Positions 48,476-57,521 of a stretch of DNA of 64,000 nt are shown here, piece after piece. How positions within the stretch are numbered: position 1 is the stretch's first letter; the number at the start of each line of letters is the position of its first letter. A program made the translations under genes and the position numbers. The DNA is from [Mycobacterium] vasticus (GTDB taxonomy: Bacteria > Actinomycetota > Actinomycetes > Mycobacteriales > Mycobacteriaceae): assembly GCF_020181595.1 (NCBI RefSeq), contig NZ_CP084028.1, positions 636,967-700,966 of the forward strand, in the 5' to 3' direction. The notes beneath the pieces are model-generated. The model did not search any database, was not told where the DNA came from, and saw nothing but the letters and a program-made list of their open reading frames with translations.

Positions 48476-49656
48476 TGCCCGCACCGCTGGCCGGTGTCAC
48501 GGTGGTGGCGCTGGAACAGGCGGTGTCGGCCCCGATGTGCACCCGCGCACTGGCGGACTTCGGGGCGCGCGTCATCAAGGTCGAGAACCCCGACGGCGGT
48601 GACTTTGCCCGCTACTACGACGACGTGGTTGCTGGCCAGGCAGCACACTTCGTCTGGGTCAACCGGGGCAAGGAATCGGTGACGCTGGACCTGAAAAGCG
48701 AAGCGGGACGAGACATCCTGCACCGGCTACTGGACCGCGCCGACGTGCTGGTGTCCAATCTGGCCCCCGGCGCCACCGCGCGACTGGGCCTGTCGGCGGC
48801 CGACATGGCGCGCCGGCACCCGAAAGTGATCAGCCTCGAGATCGACGGCTACGGGGCCGACGGCCCGCTGTCGCACAAGCGGGCCTACGACCTGCTGGTG
48901 CAGGCCGAGTCCGGAGTGTGCTCGGTGACCGGAAACCCCGGCGCCCCAGCCAAACCCGGGCCGCCGGTCGCCGACGTCACCAGTGGCCTGTACGCCGCGC
49001 TGTCGATCATGGCGGTGCTGATCGGCCGTGACCGCAGCGCACCCGCGCCGTCGGTGACCGTGAGCCTGTTCGACACCATGGCCGAGATGATGGGCTACCA
49101 CCTGACCTATGCGCGGCACTCCGGCATCGACCAGCAGCCGCTGGGCATGAGTTCACCGGCCGTCGCCCCCTACGGCGCATATGCGACCGGCGACGGGCAC
49201 ACCGTGGTGCTGGGCACCACCAACGACCGGGAGTGGCAGCGGCTGGCCCGCGAACTGCTGGGCCGCAACGACCTCGCCGACGACCCGCGCTTCGCCGGCA
49301 ACGCCGACCGGGTGGCGCATCGCGCGATCCTGGACGAGGCGATCGCGGCGTGGTGCGCCCGACACGATCTGGCGCACATCCAGGACGCCGCCGACGCGGC
49401 CGGAATCGGCAACTCCCGCTACAACCTGCCCAGCGACGTGCTGGCGCATCCGCAACTGGCGCAGCGCGATCGGTGGCGCAATATCGAGACCCCGGCCGGG
49501 CAGATCCCGTCGCTGCTGCCGCCGCCGGTGATCGCCGGCTACGACCCGCCGATGGGCGCGGTGCCGGGCCTGGGCCAACACACCGATGCGGTGCTGGGCG
49601 AACTGGGATTGACCGACGCCGAGATCGCCGGCCTGCGCGACAGCGGTGCGATCTGA
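48475..49656 (+). CDS. CaiB/BaiF family III CoA-transferase
   Basis: A 393-residue CoA-transferase: LEQAVSAPMCTRALADFGARVIKVENP, VNRGKESVTLDLKSEAG and the catalytic Asp in YDLLVQAESG. ATG 48475 shares its A with the dehydrogenase stop; TTG 48472 is possible. A crotonase gene follows with a one-base overlap. Confidence 0.88.
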   Translation: MPAPLAGVTVVALEQAVSAPMCTRALADFGARVIKVENPDGGDFARYYDDVVAGQAAHFVWVNRGKESVTLDLKSEAGRDILHRLLDRADVLVSNLAPGATARLGLSAADMARRHPKVISLEIDGYGADGPLSHKRAYDLLVQAESGVCSVTGNPGAPAKPGPPVADVTSGLYAALSIMAVLIGRDRSAPAPSVTVSLFDTMAEMMGYHLTYARHSGIDQQPLGMSSPAVAPYGAYATGDGHTVVLGTTNDREWQRLARELLGRNDLADDPRFAGNADRVAHRAILDEAIAAWCARHDLAHIQDAADAAGIGNSRYNLPSDVLAHPQLAQRDRWRNIETPAGQIPSLLPPPVIAGYDPPMGAVPGLGQHTDAVLGELGLTDAEIAGLRDSGAI

Positions 49657-50450
49657 TGAGCGCCGAACCCGTCCTGCTGCGCGCTGACCGCGGCGGGGTG
49701 CGCACGCTCACCCTCAACCGGCCCGCCCGCAAGAACGCGATCAACCCGGAGCTGTGGCGGCAGTTGCGCGACGCGCTGCGCGACGCCGCCGACGACCCGG
49801 ACCTGCGGGTGCTGGTGATCACCGGCGCCGGCGGTGCGTTCTGCTCGGGTGCGGACATCGGCACCGGAGACGACTCCCACCCGGTGGAGAAGCTGCGCCG
49901 GCTCTCCGACGTCGCACTGGCCCTGCATGCGCTGACGATCCCCACCATCGCGAAGGTCGACGGCGTGGCCGTGGGCGCCGGCTGGAACCTCGCGCTGGGC
50001 TGCGACCTGGTGGTAGCGACCCCGGAATCGACGTTCTGCCAGATCTTCTCCAAACGCGGGCTCTCGATCGACCTGGGTGGGTCCTGGCTGCTGCCCAAAC
50101 TCGTCGGGCTGCAGCAGGCCAAGCGGCTGGCGCTGCTGGCCGAGACCATCGACGCCGCCGAAGCGCAGGCACTGAACCTGGTGACCTGGGTGGTGGGAGC
50201 CGAGGAGCTCGACGGATTCGTCGACGACCTGACCACCCGGCTGGCCGCCGGGCCGCCGCGGGCCCTGGCGCAGACCAAGGCGTTGCTCAACCAGGGCGCC
50301 GATGCCACCCTGGCCGAGGCGCTGGCAGGCGAAACACGTTCCCAGATACTCAATTTCGCGGGCACCGACGCCGCGGAGGCCTACGCGGCATTCGCCGAGA
50401 AGCGCACGCCGCGCTTCACCGGCGGATGGCCGACGAAACCGAAGGAGTAG
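49656..50450 (+). CDS. Enoyl-CoA hydratase/isomerase family protein
   Basis: A 264-residue crotonase with TGAGGAFCSGADIGTG and DGVAVGAGWNLALGCD. The acid positions read GWNLAL and IFSKRGLSIDLGG, so the first Glu is lost and an Asp is present in the second loop, a pattern frequent in EchA-type isomerase relatives. It overlaps the CoA-transferase by one base and is followed by the thiolase. Confidence 0.87.
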   Translation: MSAEPVLLRADRGGVRTLTLNRPARKNAINPELWRQLRDALRDAADDPDLRVLVITGAGGAFCSGADIGTGDDSHPVEKLRRLSDVALALHALTIPTIAKVDGVAVGAGWNLALGCDLVVATPESTFCQIFSKRGLSIDLGGSWLLPKLVGLQQAKRLALLAETIDAAEAQALNLVTWVVGAEELDGFVDDLTTRLAAGPPRALAQTKALLNQGADATLAEALAGETRSQILNFAGTDAAEAYAAFAEKRTPRFTGGWPTKPKE

Positions 50451-50455
50451 ACCAG

Positions 50456-51601
50456 ATGCGAGCAACGGTGATCGTCGGCGCGGTACGCACCCCCGTCGGC
50501 AGACGCAACGGCGGCCTGGCCGGCACCCACGCCGCGGACCTGTCCGCGATCGTGCTCAACGAACTGATGGATCGCACCGAAACCGACCCGGACGTCGTCG
50601 ACGACGTGGTGTGGGGCTGCGTCTCGCAGGTCGGCGACCAGTCGTCCAACATCGGCCGGTACGCGGTGCTGGCCGCGGGCTGGCCGGAGAGCATCCCGGG
50701 CACCACTGTCAACCGGGCCTGCGGGTCGAGTCAGCAGGCGCTGGACTTCGCGGTGCAGGCGGTGATGTCGGGTCAGCAGGACATCGTGGTGGCCGGCGGG
50801 GTGGAGGTGATGAGCCGGGTGCCGCTGGGGGCCGCGCGCGCCACCGGAGAGCCCTACGGGCCGAAAGCCCTTGCCCGCTATGACGGATTCCAGTTCAACC
50901 AGGGCATCGGTGCCGAGATGATCTGCGAGAAGTGGGGTTTCGACCGAGCCAAAGTCGACGAGTACGCGGCGCGCTCGCATGAGCGGGCCGCCGCCGCGCA
51001 GGACGCCGGGGCGTTCGCCGATCAGATCGTGCCGGTCGCCACCGATGCCGGCGTCGTGGACGCCGACGAGGGCATCCGCCGCGGCACCACGCCCGAGAAG
51101 CTGGCCGGGCTCAAGCCGGCGTTCCGCGACGAAGGGCTGATCCACGCCGGCAACTCCTCGCAGATATCCGACGGTGCCGCAGCGCTTTTGGTGATGACCG
51201 AAGAGGAGGCCGCCCGCCGCGGGCTGACCCCGCTGGTGCGCTACACCGCCGGCGCGGTGATCGGCGCCGACCCGGTGCTGATGCTCACCGGTCCCATCCC
51301 GGCGACGGCGAAGGTGCTCAAGCGGGCCGGGCTGGGCATCGACGAGATCGGCGTGTTCGAGGTCAACGAGGCGTTCGCTCCGGTGCCGATGGCCTGGCAG
51401 GCCGAGACCGGCGCCGCGCAGGAGCGGCTCAATCCGCTGGGCGGGGCGATCGCGCTGGGTCATCCACTGGGCGCCTCCGGTGCGGTGCTGATGACCCGGA
51501 TGATTCATCACATGCGCGACAACGGGATTCGCTACGGGCTGCAGACCATGTGCGAAGGCGGCGGGACCGCCAACGCCACTATCGTCGAGCTGGTCGGTTA
51601 G
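50456..51601 (+). CDS. Acetyl-CoA acetyltransferase (thiolase)
   Basis: A 381-residue canonical thiolase: nucleophilic Cys in [26 protein letters not shown] and the second Cys in [12 protein letters not shown]. It cleaves a 3-ketoacyl-CoA to acetyl-CoA and a shortened acyl-CoA. ATG 50456 lies 5 bases after the crotonase stop, with GGAG overlapping that stop; the long frame upstream is spurious. It supplies the closing step of the beta-oxidation set in this operon. Confidence 0.92.
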   Translation: MRATVIVGAVRTPVGRRNGGLAGTHAADLSAIVLNELMDRTETDPDVVDDVVWGCVSQVGDQSSNIGRYAVLAAGWPESIPGTTVNRACGSSQQALDFAVQAVMSGQQDIVVAGGVEVMSRVPLGAARATGEPYGPKALARYDGFQFNQGIGAEMICEKWGFDRAKVDEYAARSHERAAAAQDAGAFADQIVPVATDAGVVDADEGIRRGTTPEKLAGLKPAFRDEGLIHAGNSSQISDGAAALLVMTEEEAARRGLTPLVRYTAGAVIGADPVLMLTGPIPATAKVLKRAGLGIDEIGVFEVNEAFAPVPMAWQAETGAAQERLNPLGGAIALGHPLGASGAVLMTRMIHHMRDNGIRYGLQTMCEGGGTANATIVELVG

Positions 51602-51610
51602 GGCCGGCGC

Positions 51611-52759
51611 ATGCACCGGGATCTGTTCACGCCAGACCACGAGGCGTTTCGCGCCCTGGCCCGCGACTTCGTTGCCAAGCACGTCGTACCCGAATACCCC
51701 AAATGGGAGAAGGCCGGCCGGATGCCGCGCTCGGTCTTCGAGCACCTGGGCTCACTGGGGATGCTGGGCATGTCCATTCCCGAGGAGTACGGCGGCGGCG
51801 GCGTCGACGACTACCGCTACAACGTGGTGCTGCAGGAGGAGGCGGCCCGCGCCCTGGTCACGCTGTCCACGGTGCGCACCCAGCTCGAGGTGATCCTGCC
51901 GTACTTCCTGCGTTACGCCGACGCCGAGCAGCGGGCCCGGTGGTTCCCCGGGCTGGCCGCCGGGAAGCTGCTGACGGCCATCGCGATGACCGAACCCGGC
52001 ACCGGATCGGATCTGGCCGGCATGCGCACCACCGCGGTGCGGGACGGCGATCACTACGTCCTCAACGGCGCCAAGACCTTCATCACCGGCGGTATTCAGG
52101 CCGACCTGGTGATCGTGGTGGCCCGCACCGCCACCGACCCCGACAACCGGCGCAACGGGTTGACGCTGCTGGTGGTCGAGGACGGGATGCCGGGCTTCGA
52201 GCGGGGCCGCGAACTGGACAAGATGGGCTGCAAGGTCCAGGACACCGCCGAGCTGTCGTTCGCCGACGTTCGGGTGCCGGTGGCCAACCGGCTGGGGGAT
52301 GAGGGCGCGGCATTCGGCTACCTCGGGCACAACCTCGCCCAGGAACGTCTGACCGTCGCCGTGGGCTCGGTGGCCCAGGCCCGTTCGGCGCTGGCCGCGG
52401 CGATCGACTATGTGCAGAACCGCAATGTGTTCGGGTCGTCGGTGGCGTCGTTCCAGAACACCAAGTTCGAGTTGGCCGCGGTCTCCACCGAGATCGAGGC
52501 CGCCCAGTGCATGCTCGACCGGGCCGTCATCGACCACGTCGAGGGACGGCTGTCGGGGGCCGATGCTGCGCGCACGAAACTGTTCTGCACCGAGATGCAG
52601 GCCCGGGTGGTGGACCGTTGTCTGCAGCTGTTCGGCGGCTACGGCTACATGATGGAGTACCCGATCGCGCGCCTGTACACCGATGCGCGGGTGGCCCGGA
52701 TCTATGCCGGGACTTCGGAGGTGATGAAGGTGATCATCGCCAAATCGCTCGGGTTGTAA
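51611..52759 (+). CDS. Acyl-CoA dehydrogenase
   Basis: A 382-residue acyl-CoA dehydrogenase: IAMTEPGTGSDLAGM, NGAKTFITGG, AQERLTVAVGSVAQAR with Glu at the IVD/LCAD site, and IYAGTSEVMKVIIAKSLGL, where the MCAD-type Glu is Ala. This combination fits isovaleryl/long-chain type enzymes. It is the last gene of the 47285 operon, 9 bases after the thiolase. Confidence 0.91.
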   Translation: MHRDLFTPDHEAFRALARDFVAKHVVPEYPKWEKAGRMPRSVFEHLGSLGMLGMSIPEEYGGGGVDDYRYNVVLQEEAARALVTLSTVRTQLEVILPYFLRYADAEQRARWFPGLAAGKLLTAIAMTEPGTGSDLAGMRTTAVRDGDHYVLNGAKTFITGGIQADLVIVVARTATDPDNRRNGLTLLVVEDGMPGFERGRELDKMGCKVQDTAELSFADVRVPVANRLGDEGAAFGYLGHNLAQERLTVAVGSVAQARSALAAAIDYVQNRNVFGSSVASFQNTKFELAAVSTEIEAAQCMLDRAVIDHVEGRLSGADAARTKLFCTEMQARVVDRCLQLFGGYGYMMEYPIARLYTDARVARIYAGTSEVMKVIIAKSLGL

Positions 52760-52789
52760 GCCGGGGAGAAAAATTCTTCGATGAGACCC

Positions 52790-52838
52790 TTGTCACAATG
52801 GCCCTAACCAACCTACTGTGTGTTCACTTGGTTGGTTA
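52790..52838 (+). promoter_or_regulatory. Promoter and operator of the TetR operon
   Basis: TTGTCA (52790-52795) and TACTGT (52814-52819) are 18 bases apart. TAACCAACC (52805-52813) and its exact reverse complement GGTTGGTTA (52830-52838) bracket the -10 with a 16-base spacer. A repressor bound there would block the promoter, so autoregulation by the TetR gene that follows is likely. Confidence 0.7.
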
Positions 52839-52855
52839 CCCCCCGAAGGAGACCG

Positions 52856-53464
52856 GTGACGTCACCCCGGCCGTACGCCACACTTCTCGCCAAAGGTGAG
52901 GACCGCAGGCAGCGGATTCTGCTGGCCGCTGAGCATCTGCTGGCCCGGAACGGCTGGCGCAACACCTCGCTTGCGCAGATCGCCCGGATCGCCGGCGTCA
53001 GCGCGGCCGGCCTGCTGCACCACTTCGCGTCCAAGGAACAACTGCTGCACGCCGTGCTCGACGCCCGCGACGCCGACGACGACATCCACGCCGACCGCGG
53101 CGGCGACCTGATCGAAGAGATCCAGCGGGTGGCCGAACGGTTCACCAGGGCGCCAGAGCTGGTCGGCACGTTCACCGTGCTGCTCGCCGAGAACGTCCAG
53201 CCCGAGGCGCCTCTGCACGACCGGATGCTGGAGCGCTACCGCAGCTCGCTGGAGATCGTCGCCGACCTGATTCGGCGCGGCATGGCCGCCGGCCGCTATC
53301 GCACAGACCTCGACGCGGACGCCAAGGCCGCGGAGATCATCGCATTTGTCAACGGAATGGAGATGTCATGGCTGCTGGATCCTTCAATACCTCTGACCGA
53401 CGTGTTCACGGGGTACGCGGAATCGCTGGCGCGAGATTTCGCTCCGCAGGGAGCCGTGCGGTGA
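52856..53464 (+). CDS. TetR family regulator
   Basis: A 202-residue regulator with the helix-turn-helix NTSLAQIARIAGVSAAGLLHHFASKEQLLHAVLDARD and a helical ligand domain. GTG 52856 has GAAGGAG upstream; the frame continues to 52820 through the operator. It is followed by two genes of unknown function, the first with a 4-base overlap. It probably controls them and itself. Confidence 0.88.
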   Translation: MTSPRPYATLLAKGEDRRQRILLAAEHLLARNGWRNTSLAQIARIAGVSAAGLLHHFASKEQLLHAVLDARDADDDIHADRGGDLIEEIQRVAERFTRAPELVGTFTVLLAENVQPEAPLHDRMLERYRSSLEIVADLIRRGMAAGRYRTDLDADAKAAEIIAFVNGMEMSWLLDPSIPLTDVFTGYAESLARDFAPQGAVR

Positions 53465-53988
53465 ACACCGCCGAGTCCGAATCCCGGTACCGGTTCGACG
53501 TCGTCGGCGGCAGCGCCACCGACGTGGTCGCCGCAGCCGGCGGATGGCTATACGACCGGGCGGCGGCCGGCTGGGACGTGACCGTGCTGCTGCGCGACGT
53601 CGGCGACACCCGGCCGCTGGAGATCCTCGGTGTGCGGGCGCTGGAGCTGGCGTCGGTGCTCAAACAGTGGGAGCAGTGGCCGCACCCGCAGACCATCGCG
53701 GTGTGCGCCGAGATGTTCGCGCGCGACGACCGGGTGCGCGACGGAGTGCGCGACGCCCTGGAACACGGCGGCACCGAGGTCATCCTGTGGGGTGCGGTGC
53801 CGGCGGAACTGGACTCCGACGTCGACATGCGCGAGCACCGGCTCAGCGCGGCCGCCCGGGTGTTCAAGGCCCAGGCGCTGATGGCGGCCGGCGCAGACCC
53901 GGCGGCAGCCACCGCGCGCGTCGAGCTGTTCCGGCGCGGCCCGGCGGAGTGTCCCTCGGTGGCCGCGGACCTGAGCCCGGCCAGCTGA
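53461..53988 (+). CDS. Conserved hypothetical protein
   Basis: A 175-residue soluble protein that I do not recognise. It opens YRFDVVGGSATDVVAAAGGWLYDRAAAGWDVTVLL, an alpha/beta pattern, and continues with HPQTIAVCAEMFARDDRVRDGVRDALEHGGTEVILWG, so a small Rossmann-like or ACT-like sandwich is possible. No signal peptide, membrane segment or catalytic motif is evident. GTG 53461 overlaps the TetR stop by 4 bases, so it is co-expressed with the regulator. Confidence 0.72.
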   Translation: MNTAESESRYRFDVVGGSATDVVAAAGGWLYDRAAAGWDVTVLLRDVGDTRPLEILGVRALELASVLKQWEQWPHPQTIAVCAEMFARDDRVRDGVRDALEHGGTEVILWGAVPAELDSDVDMREHRLSAAARVFKAQALMAAGADPAAATARVELFRRGPAECPSVAADLSPAS

Positions 53989-54004
53989 GCTCCGCAACCC
54001 GGCG

Positions 54005-54661
54005 TTGACCGACATCGAGCCTGAGGCACTGTCGCGTTCCCTGGTGCTGGTGACCGACTACCGGGTGCCCGACCCGAGCCGGGTCTGGCCGCTGCTGGAA
54101 CGCCAGCGCGACGCCCTGGCCCACCTGGGAGCCCGGCACGTACTCGTCTACACCTCGGCGGTCGATCCCGGCCGGGTACTGGCGGTGCTGGCCATCCGCG
54201 CCGAGCAGCCGGTGGTCGACATCCTGCGCAACCGGGCGTTCATGCAGTGGTTCGACGCCGTGGGCGTCGACGACATCCCGGCGGTGTTCGCCGGCTCACT
54301 GGTGGAACGCATCGCGGTCGGGGACGGTGACCCCAGTCCGACCCAACAATCCGCCGAACCGCCGGAGGCAGTGGTGGCCGCGGTAGCCGAAGTCGCCGAC
54401 GCCGCGACGCTGATCGCCCACGTGCACGCCACCGCCCACGACTTCGCCGCGGCGGGAATCCGGAAGGTCCTGGTATTCCAGGCTTTCGACAACCCCCGCG
54501 AGGTGTTCATGCTGCAGGAGACCACCGAGGAGGTGGCCGCCGCTAGAGCGGGCGCCTGGATCAGCCAACCGGCCTTCTCCGACGACTGGATCACCCGGGC
54601 GGGGGTGGGGGTCTATCCGCCGGTGTTCGTCGGCCACCTGGCGCACCTGATGCGCGTCTGA
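54005..54661 (+). CDS. Hypothetical protein with duplicated ferredoxin-like (ABM-type) half
   Basis: A 218-residue protein with an internal duplication: VTDYRVPDPSRVWPLLERQRDAL..VDDIPAVFAGSLVERI is echoed by ARVHA-type (AHVHATAHDFAAAGIRKVLVFQAF)..VGVYPPVFVGHLAHLM. Each half would suit a dimeric alpha/beta-barrel fold. Similar mycobacterial proteins have been labelled fatty-acid-CoA ligase, but no AMP-binding motif is present. The start is TTG 54005; no better one is seen. It ends flush with the convergent small gene. Confidence 0.68.
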   Translation: MTDIEPEALSRSLVLVTDYRVPDPSRVWPLLERQRDALAHLGARHVLVYTSAVDPGRVLAVLAIRAEQPVVDILRNRAFMQWFDAVGVDDIPAVFAGSLVERIAVGDGDPSPTQQSAEPPEAVVAAVAEVADAATLIAHVHATAHDFAAAGIRKVLVFQAFDNPREVFMLQETTEEVAAARAGAWISQPAFSDDWITRAGVGVYPPVFVGHLAHLMRV

Positions 54662-54967
54662 TCAGTCGCTGGCCGGCAGCGGCTTGGCTTCTTTGATCGA
54701 CATCGGCACCGTGCCGATGCTCAACGTGCCCGCGCCGGCCTTGGTGACCAGCACCTCGGCGCCGGCGTCGTCGACGTAGCGCTTGCCCATCACCGCACCC
54801 GCGGCGAACTCCGGGTCCAAGCTCGCGTCCCCGCCTGCCGTGTCGGAGTCGAGCGGCACCATCGGGGCACCGCCGGCGCGCAGCTCATCGAGACTGTCGG
54901 CGGTCTTGACCACGATCACCTGGGTGTCGCAGACCTGACTCTTCAGGCGGGTACCGGACTTGATCAT
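54662..54967 (-). CDS. Small hypothetical protein coupled to fadD
   Basis: A 101-residue protein with SGTRLKSQVCDTQVIVVKTADSLDEL, a GGAPMVPL segment and a single Cys; no known domain is recognised. ATG 54967 overlaps the stop of the acyl-CoA synthetase by 4 bases (ATGA), so the two are translated together. A helper or substrate-handling role for the ligase is only a guess from position. Confidence 0.72.
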   Translation of the reverse strand: MIKSGTRLKSQVCDTQVIVVKTADSLDELRAGGAPMVPLDSDTAGGDASLDPEFAAGAVMGKRYVDDAGAEVLVTKAGAGTLSIGTVPMSIKEAKPLPASD

Positions 54968-56478
54968 TGTGCCCCTTCGATATCGGCATTTTGCAGGTCG
55001 GAGACGATGTTGCGACGCAGCACCTTGCCGGTCGGCGTCGTCGGCAGTTCGGGGCGGAAGATGATCCGGTCCGGGGTCCGGGACCCGCGCAGCTGCTCTC
55101 GAACATACTCTCGCAGGACGGCGGGATCCGGCGACTTCCCGGGCGTGGGGACCACACACGCCACGATGATCTGGCCCCACTCCGGGTCGGGTGCCCCCAC
55201 CACCGCGACCTGGCTGACCTCGGGGTGTTCGACCAGCACGTCCTCGATCTCGGCGGGGGCGATGTTCTCGCCACCGCGGATGATGGTGTCGTCGGAACGC
55301 CCGATGATGAACAGGTAGCCCTCGTCGTCGAGCACGGCCAGGTCGCGGGTGGGGAACCAGCCGTCGGCGTCGAGCACCGATCCGATGCCGGTGTAGGTGC
55401 CCGAGACCTGTTCGCCGCGCACGAACAGCTCGCCGGGCTGCCCGGCTGGTACCGGCCGTCCGTCGTCGTCGCGGATCACCACCTCCAGGCCCGGGACCGG
55501 CCGGCCCACCGAACCCAGCCGCCTGCGCACCGCCTCGTCGCCGGACTCGTACGCCTCGCGGTGGTCCTCGGGGGTGAGCACCGTGACCGTGGAGCTGGTC
55601 TCGGTCAGGCCGTAGGCGTTGACGAAGCCCACCTGCGGCAGCAGGTCCAGGGCCCGACGGACCAGCGGCAGTGCCACTTTCGAACCGCCGTAGGCGAGGT
55701 TGCGCAAGGTGGGCAGCGCAGTGGGGTGGGCTTCGAGTTCGGCGACGATGCGCTCCAGCATGGTCGGCACGACGGTGGCGGTGGTGACCCGCTCGCCCGC
55801 GACCAGCCGGATCCACTCGGGGGCACTGAACCGCCTCAGGTACACCATCTTTCGGCCGGCATAGAGATTGCTCAGTGCGGCGCCGACGCCGGCGACGTGA
55901 TAGGGGGGGACGCAGATCAGTGCGGCGTCGGATGCGTCGGCCGAACCGAACTCCACCGTGCCGGTGACATAACTGGTCAGGTTGTTGTGGGTCAGCTCAA
56001 CGGCTTTGGGTCGCGAGGTGGTGCCGGAGGTGAACAGGATGACTGCGACGTCGTCGGGGTCGGGCCACTGCACGTCGGGTGCGGTGGTACGGGCGGCCGC
56101 GCAGAATTCATCCGAATCCATCAGCGCCACACCGACGTCGCCCGCTTCGCTGATCAGGTCGCGGTACTCTTTGTCCACCACGACCAGCGGCGCCGGCAGA
56201 CGGTCGATCAGCTCGCGCAGCGCCGGGCCGCTGAGCCGGTAGTTCAACGGGGCGAACGGCTGTCCGGCGCGCGCCGCGGAGAACAGCAGCAGCGGCAGCA
56301 TGTCGCCGCCCATCCCGACATAGGCCACACTGCGCGCCCCGGTGGCGTTGATGACGCCCGCGCCGGCGTCGGCCAGCGCGTTGAGTTCGGCGGTGGTGTG
56401 ACGGGCGGTCTCGGAGACGACGGCAACCCGGTCGGGGTCGCCGGACATGGCCATCTCCAGCAACAACGAAATGCTCAC
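54964..56478 (-). CDS. Acyl-CoA synthetase (FadD-type AMP-binding enzyme)
   Basis: A 504-residue ANL ligase: P-loop FTSGTTSRPKAVELTHNN (Ser in place of the usual Gly), NAYGLTETSSTVT, TRDLAVLDDEGYL and the A10 lysine in TPTGKVLRRNIV. GTG 56478 is preceded by a divergent gap that holds a degenerate copy of the 15-bp operator. It activates an unknown carboxylic acid and is linked to the small hypothetical gene downstream. Confidence 0.88.
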   Translation of the reverse strand: MSISLLLEMAMSGDPDRVAVVSETARHTTAELNALADAGAGVINATGARSVAYVGMGGDMLPLLLFSAARAGQPFAPLNYRLSGPALRELIDRLPAPLVVVDKEYRDLISEAGDVGVALMDSDEFCAAARTTAPDVQWPDPDDVAVILFTSGTTSRPKAVELTHNNLTSYVTGTVEFGSADASDAALICVPPYHVAGVGAALSNLYAGRKMVYLRRFSAPEWIRLVAGERVTTATVVPTMLERIVAELEAHPTALPTLRNLAYGGSKVALPLVRRALDLLPQVGFVNAYGLTETSSTVTVLTPEDHREAYESGDEAVRRRLGSVGRPVPGLEVVIRDDDGRPVPAGQPGELFVRGEQVSGTYTGIGSVLDADGWFPTRDLAVLDDEGYLFIIGRSDDTIIRGGENIAPAEIEDVLVEHPEVSQVAVVGAPDPEWGQIIVACVVPTPGKSPDPAVLREYVREQLRGSRTPDRIIFRPELPTTPTGKVLRRNIVSDLQNADIEGAQ

Positions 56479-56501
56479 CGTGCGGCTCCGGTAACCGTCA
56501 T

Positions 56502-56516
56502 GAGAACGACATTATC
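56502..56516. promoter_or_regulatory. Degenerate GAGAAYG-N3-TTCTC operator
   Basis: GAGAACGACATTATC keeps the left arm and the spacing; the right arm has one mismatch (TTATC for TTCTC). Flanking AT and AT extend the symmetry. It lies between the divergent fadD and crotonase genes, 24 bases from the fadD start. Confidence 0.5.
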
Positions 56517-56588
56517 ATTTTTCGGTAGTTTCGATACCGTCCGCGTCGGTCTGCTGGGCCTTTTCCGTCGCCTACCCTGACATGCGTC

Positions 56589-57521
56589 ATGATCAGCGTT
56601 GTCGACCTCGACGGGGAACCCGACACCGAGCCCGGCGCCGGGATCGTCATCGCGACCGGATCGAGGTTCGACCCCGCCGACCCTCGGCTCGACCGTGCCA
56701 CCTTCACCCTGACCGAGCGTGACGACACCGATCGTCGGGTGATCCGGGTGCTCTCGGTGCCCCGTGCCCTCGCCGAGATCGAGGCCCACTGCCGGGCCCA
56801 CCCGCACGCCGCCGCGATCTGCGACGACGTGCTGCGCGCCGTCGACCCCACCGCGCCCGCGTCGGCCGGGGTGACCACCGAGTCGCTGGCCTACTCGACG
56901 CTGCAGGGCGGACCGGAATTCGCGCGGTGGCTCGCCGAGCGGGGGCCTGCCGAGGTGCCCGAAACACCCGACCCGGTCCTGATCGACCGCGACGGCGACA
57001 CCTTGACGCTGCGGTTCAACCGGCCCGGGCGCCACAATGCCTTCAGCAACGCCATGCGCGCCGGACTGCTGGACGGGCTGGCCGTCGCCCGGGCCGACAC
57101 CTCGATCAGCGAGGTGGTGCTCAGCGGGACCGGACCGTCGTTCTGCAGCGGCGGCGACCTCGCCGAATTCGGCAGGTTCACCGATGTCGCCAGCGCCCAT
57201 CTGGCGCGCACCCGGTACAGCCCCGCCCTGGCGCTGGACGCACTGACCTCCCGGCTCGGAGCTCGTTGCCGCGCCGAGATCCACGGCCAGGTGCTCGGCA
57301 GTGGCCTGGAGATGGCCGCCTACTGCGGGCGGATGACCGCGCACCCCGACACCGTGCTGGGCCTGCCCGAGTTGAGCCTGGGGCTGGTCCCGGGTGCCGG
57401 CGGCACCGTCAGCATCACCCGCCGGATCGGGCGGTGGCGCACCGGCTATCTGATCCTGTCCGGGCGCACCATCGATGCGCGCACCGCGCTGCGGTGGGGC
57501 CTGGTCGACGAGGTCTCGTGA
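56589..57521 (+). CDS. Enoyl-CoA hydratase with N-terminal extension
   Basis: A 310-residue protein. The last two thirds are a crotonase with both catalytic Glu loops (GSGLEMAAYCG and GLPELSLGLVPGAGG), so it is the best candidate for a true hydratase here. The first 115 residues are an extra domain-like segment with ATFTLTERDDTDRR and SLAYSTLQGGPEFARWLAERGP, which I do not recognise. It overlaps the CoA-transferase gene by 4 bases. Confidence 0.84.
   Translation: MISVVDLDGEPDTEPGAGIVIATGSRFDPADPRLDRATFTLTERDDTDRRVIRVLSVPRALAEIEAHCRAHPHAAAICDDVLRAVDPTAPASAGVTTESLAYSTLQGGPEFARWLAERGPAEVPETPDPVLIDRDGDTLTLRFNRPGRHNAFSNAMRAGLLDGLAVARADTSISEVVLSGTGPSFCSGGDLAEFGRFTDVASAHLARTRYSPALALDALTSRLGARCRAEIHGQVLGSGLEMAAYCGRMTAHPDTVLGLPELSLGLVPGAGGTVSITRRIGRWRTGYLILSGRTIDARTALRWGLVDEVS

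Noticed and set aside
52765..52780. GAGAA-AAA-TTCTT near the 52856 TetR promoter as another copy of the 15-bp operator
   Set aside because: The arms are spaced by 3 rather than 5 bases and it lies outside the promoter core, so it was not counted.
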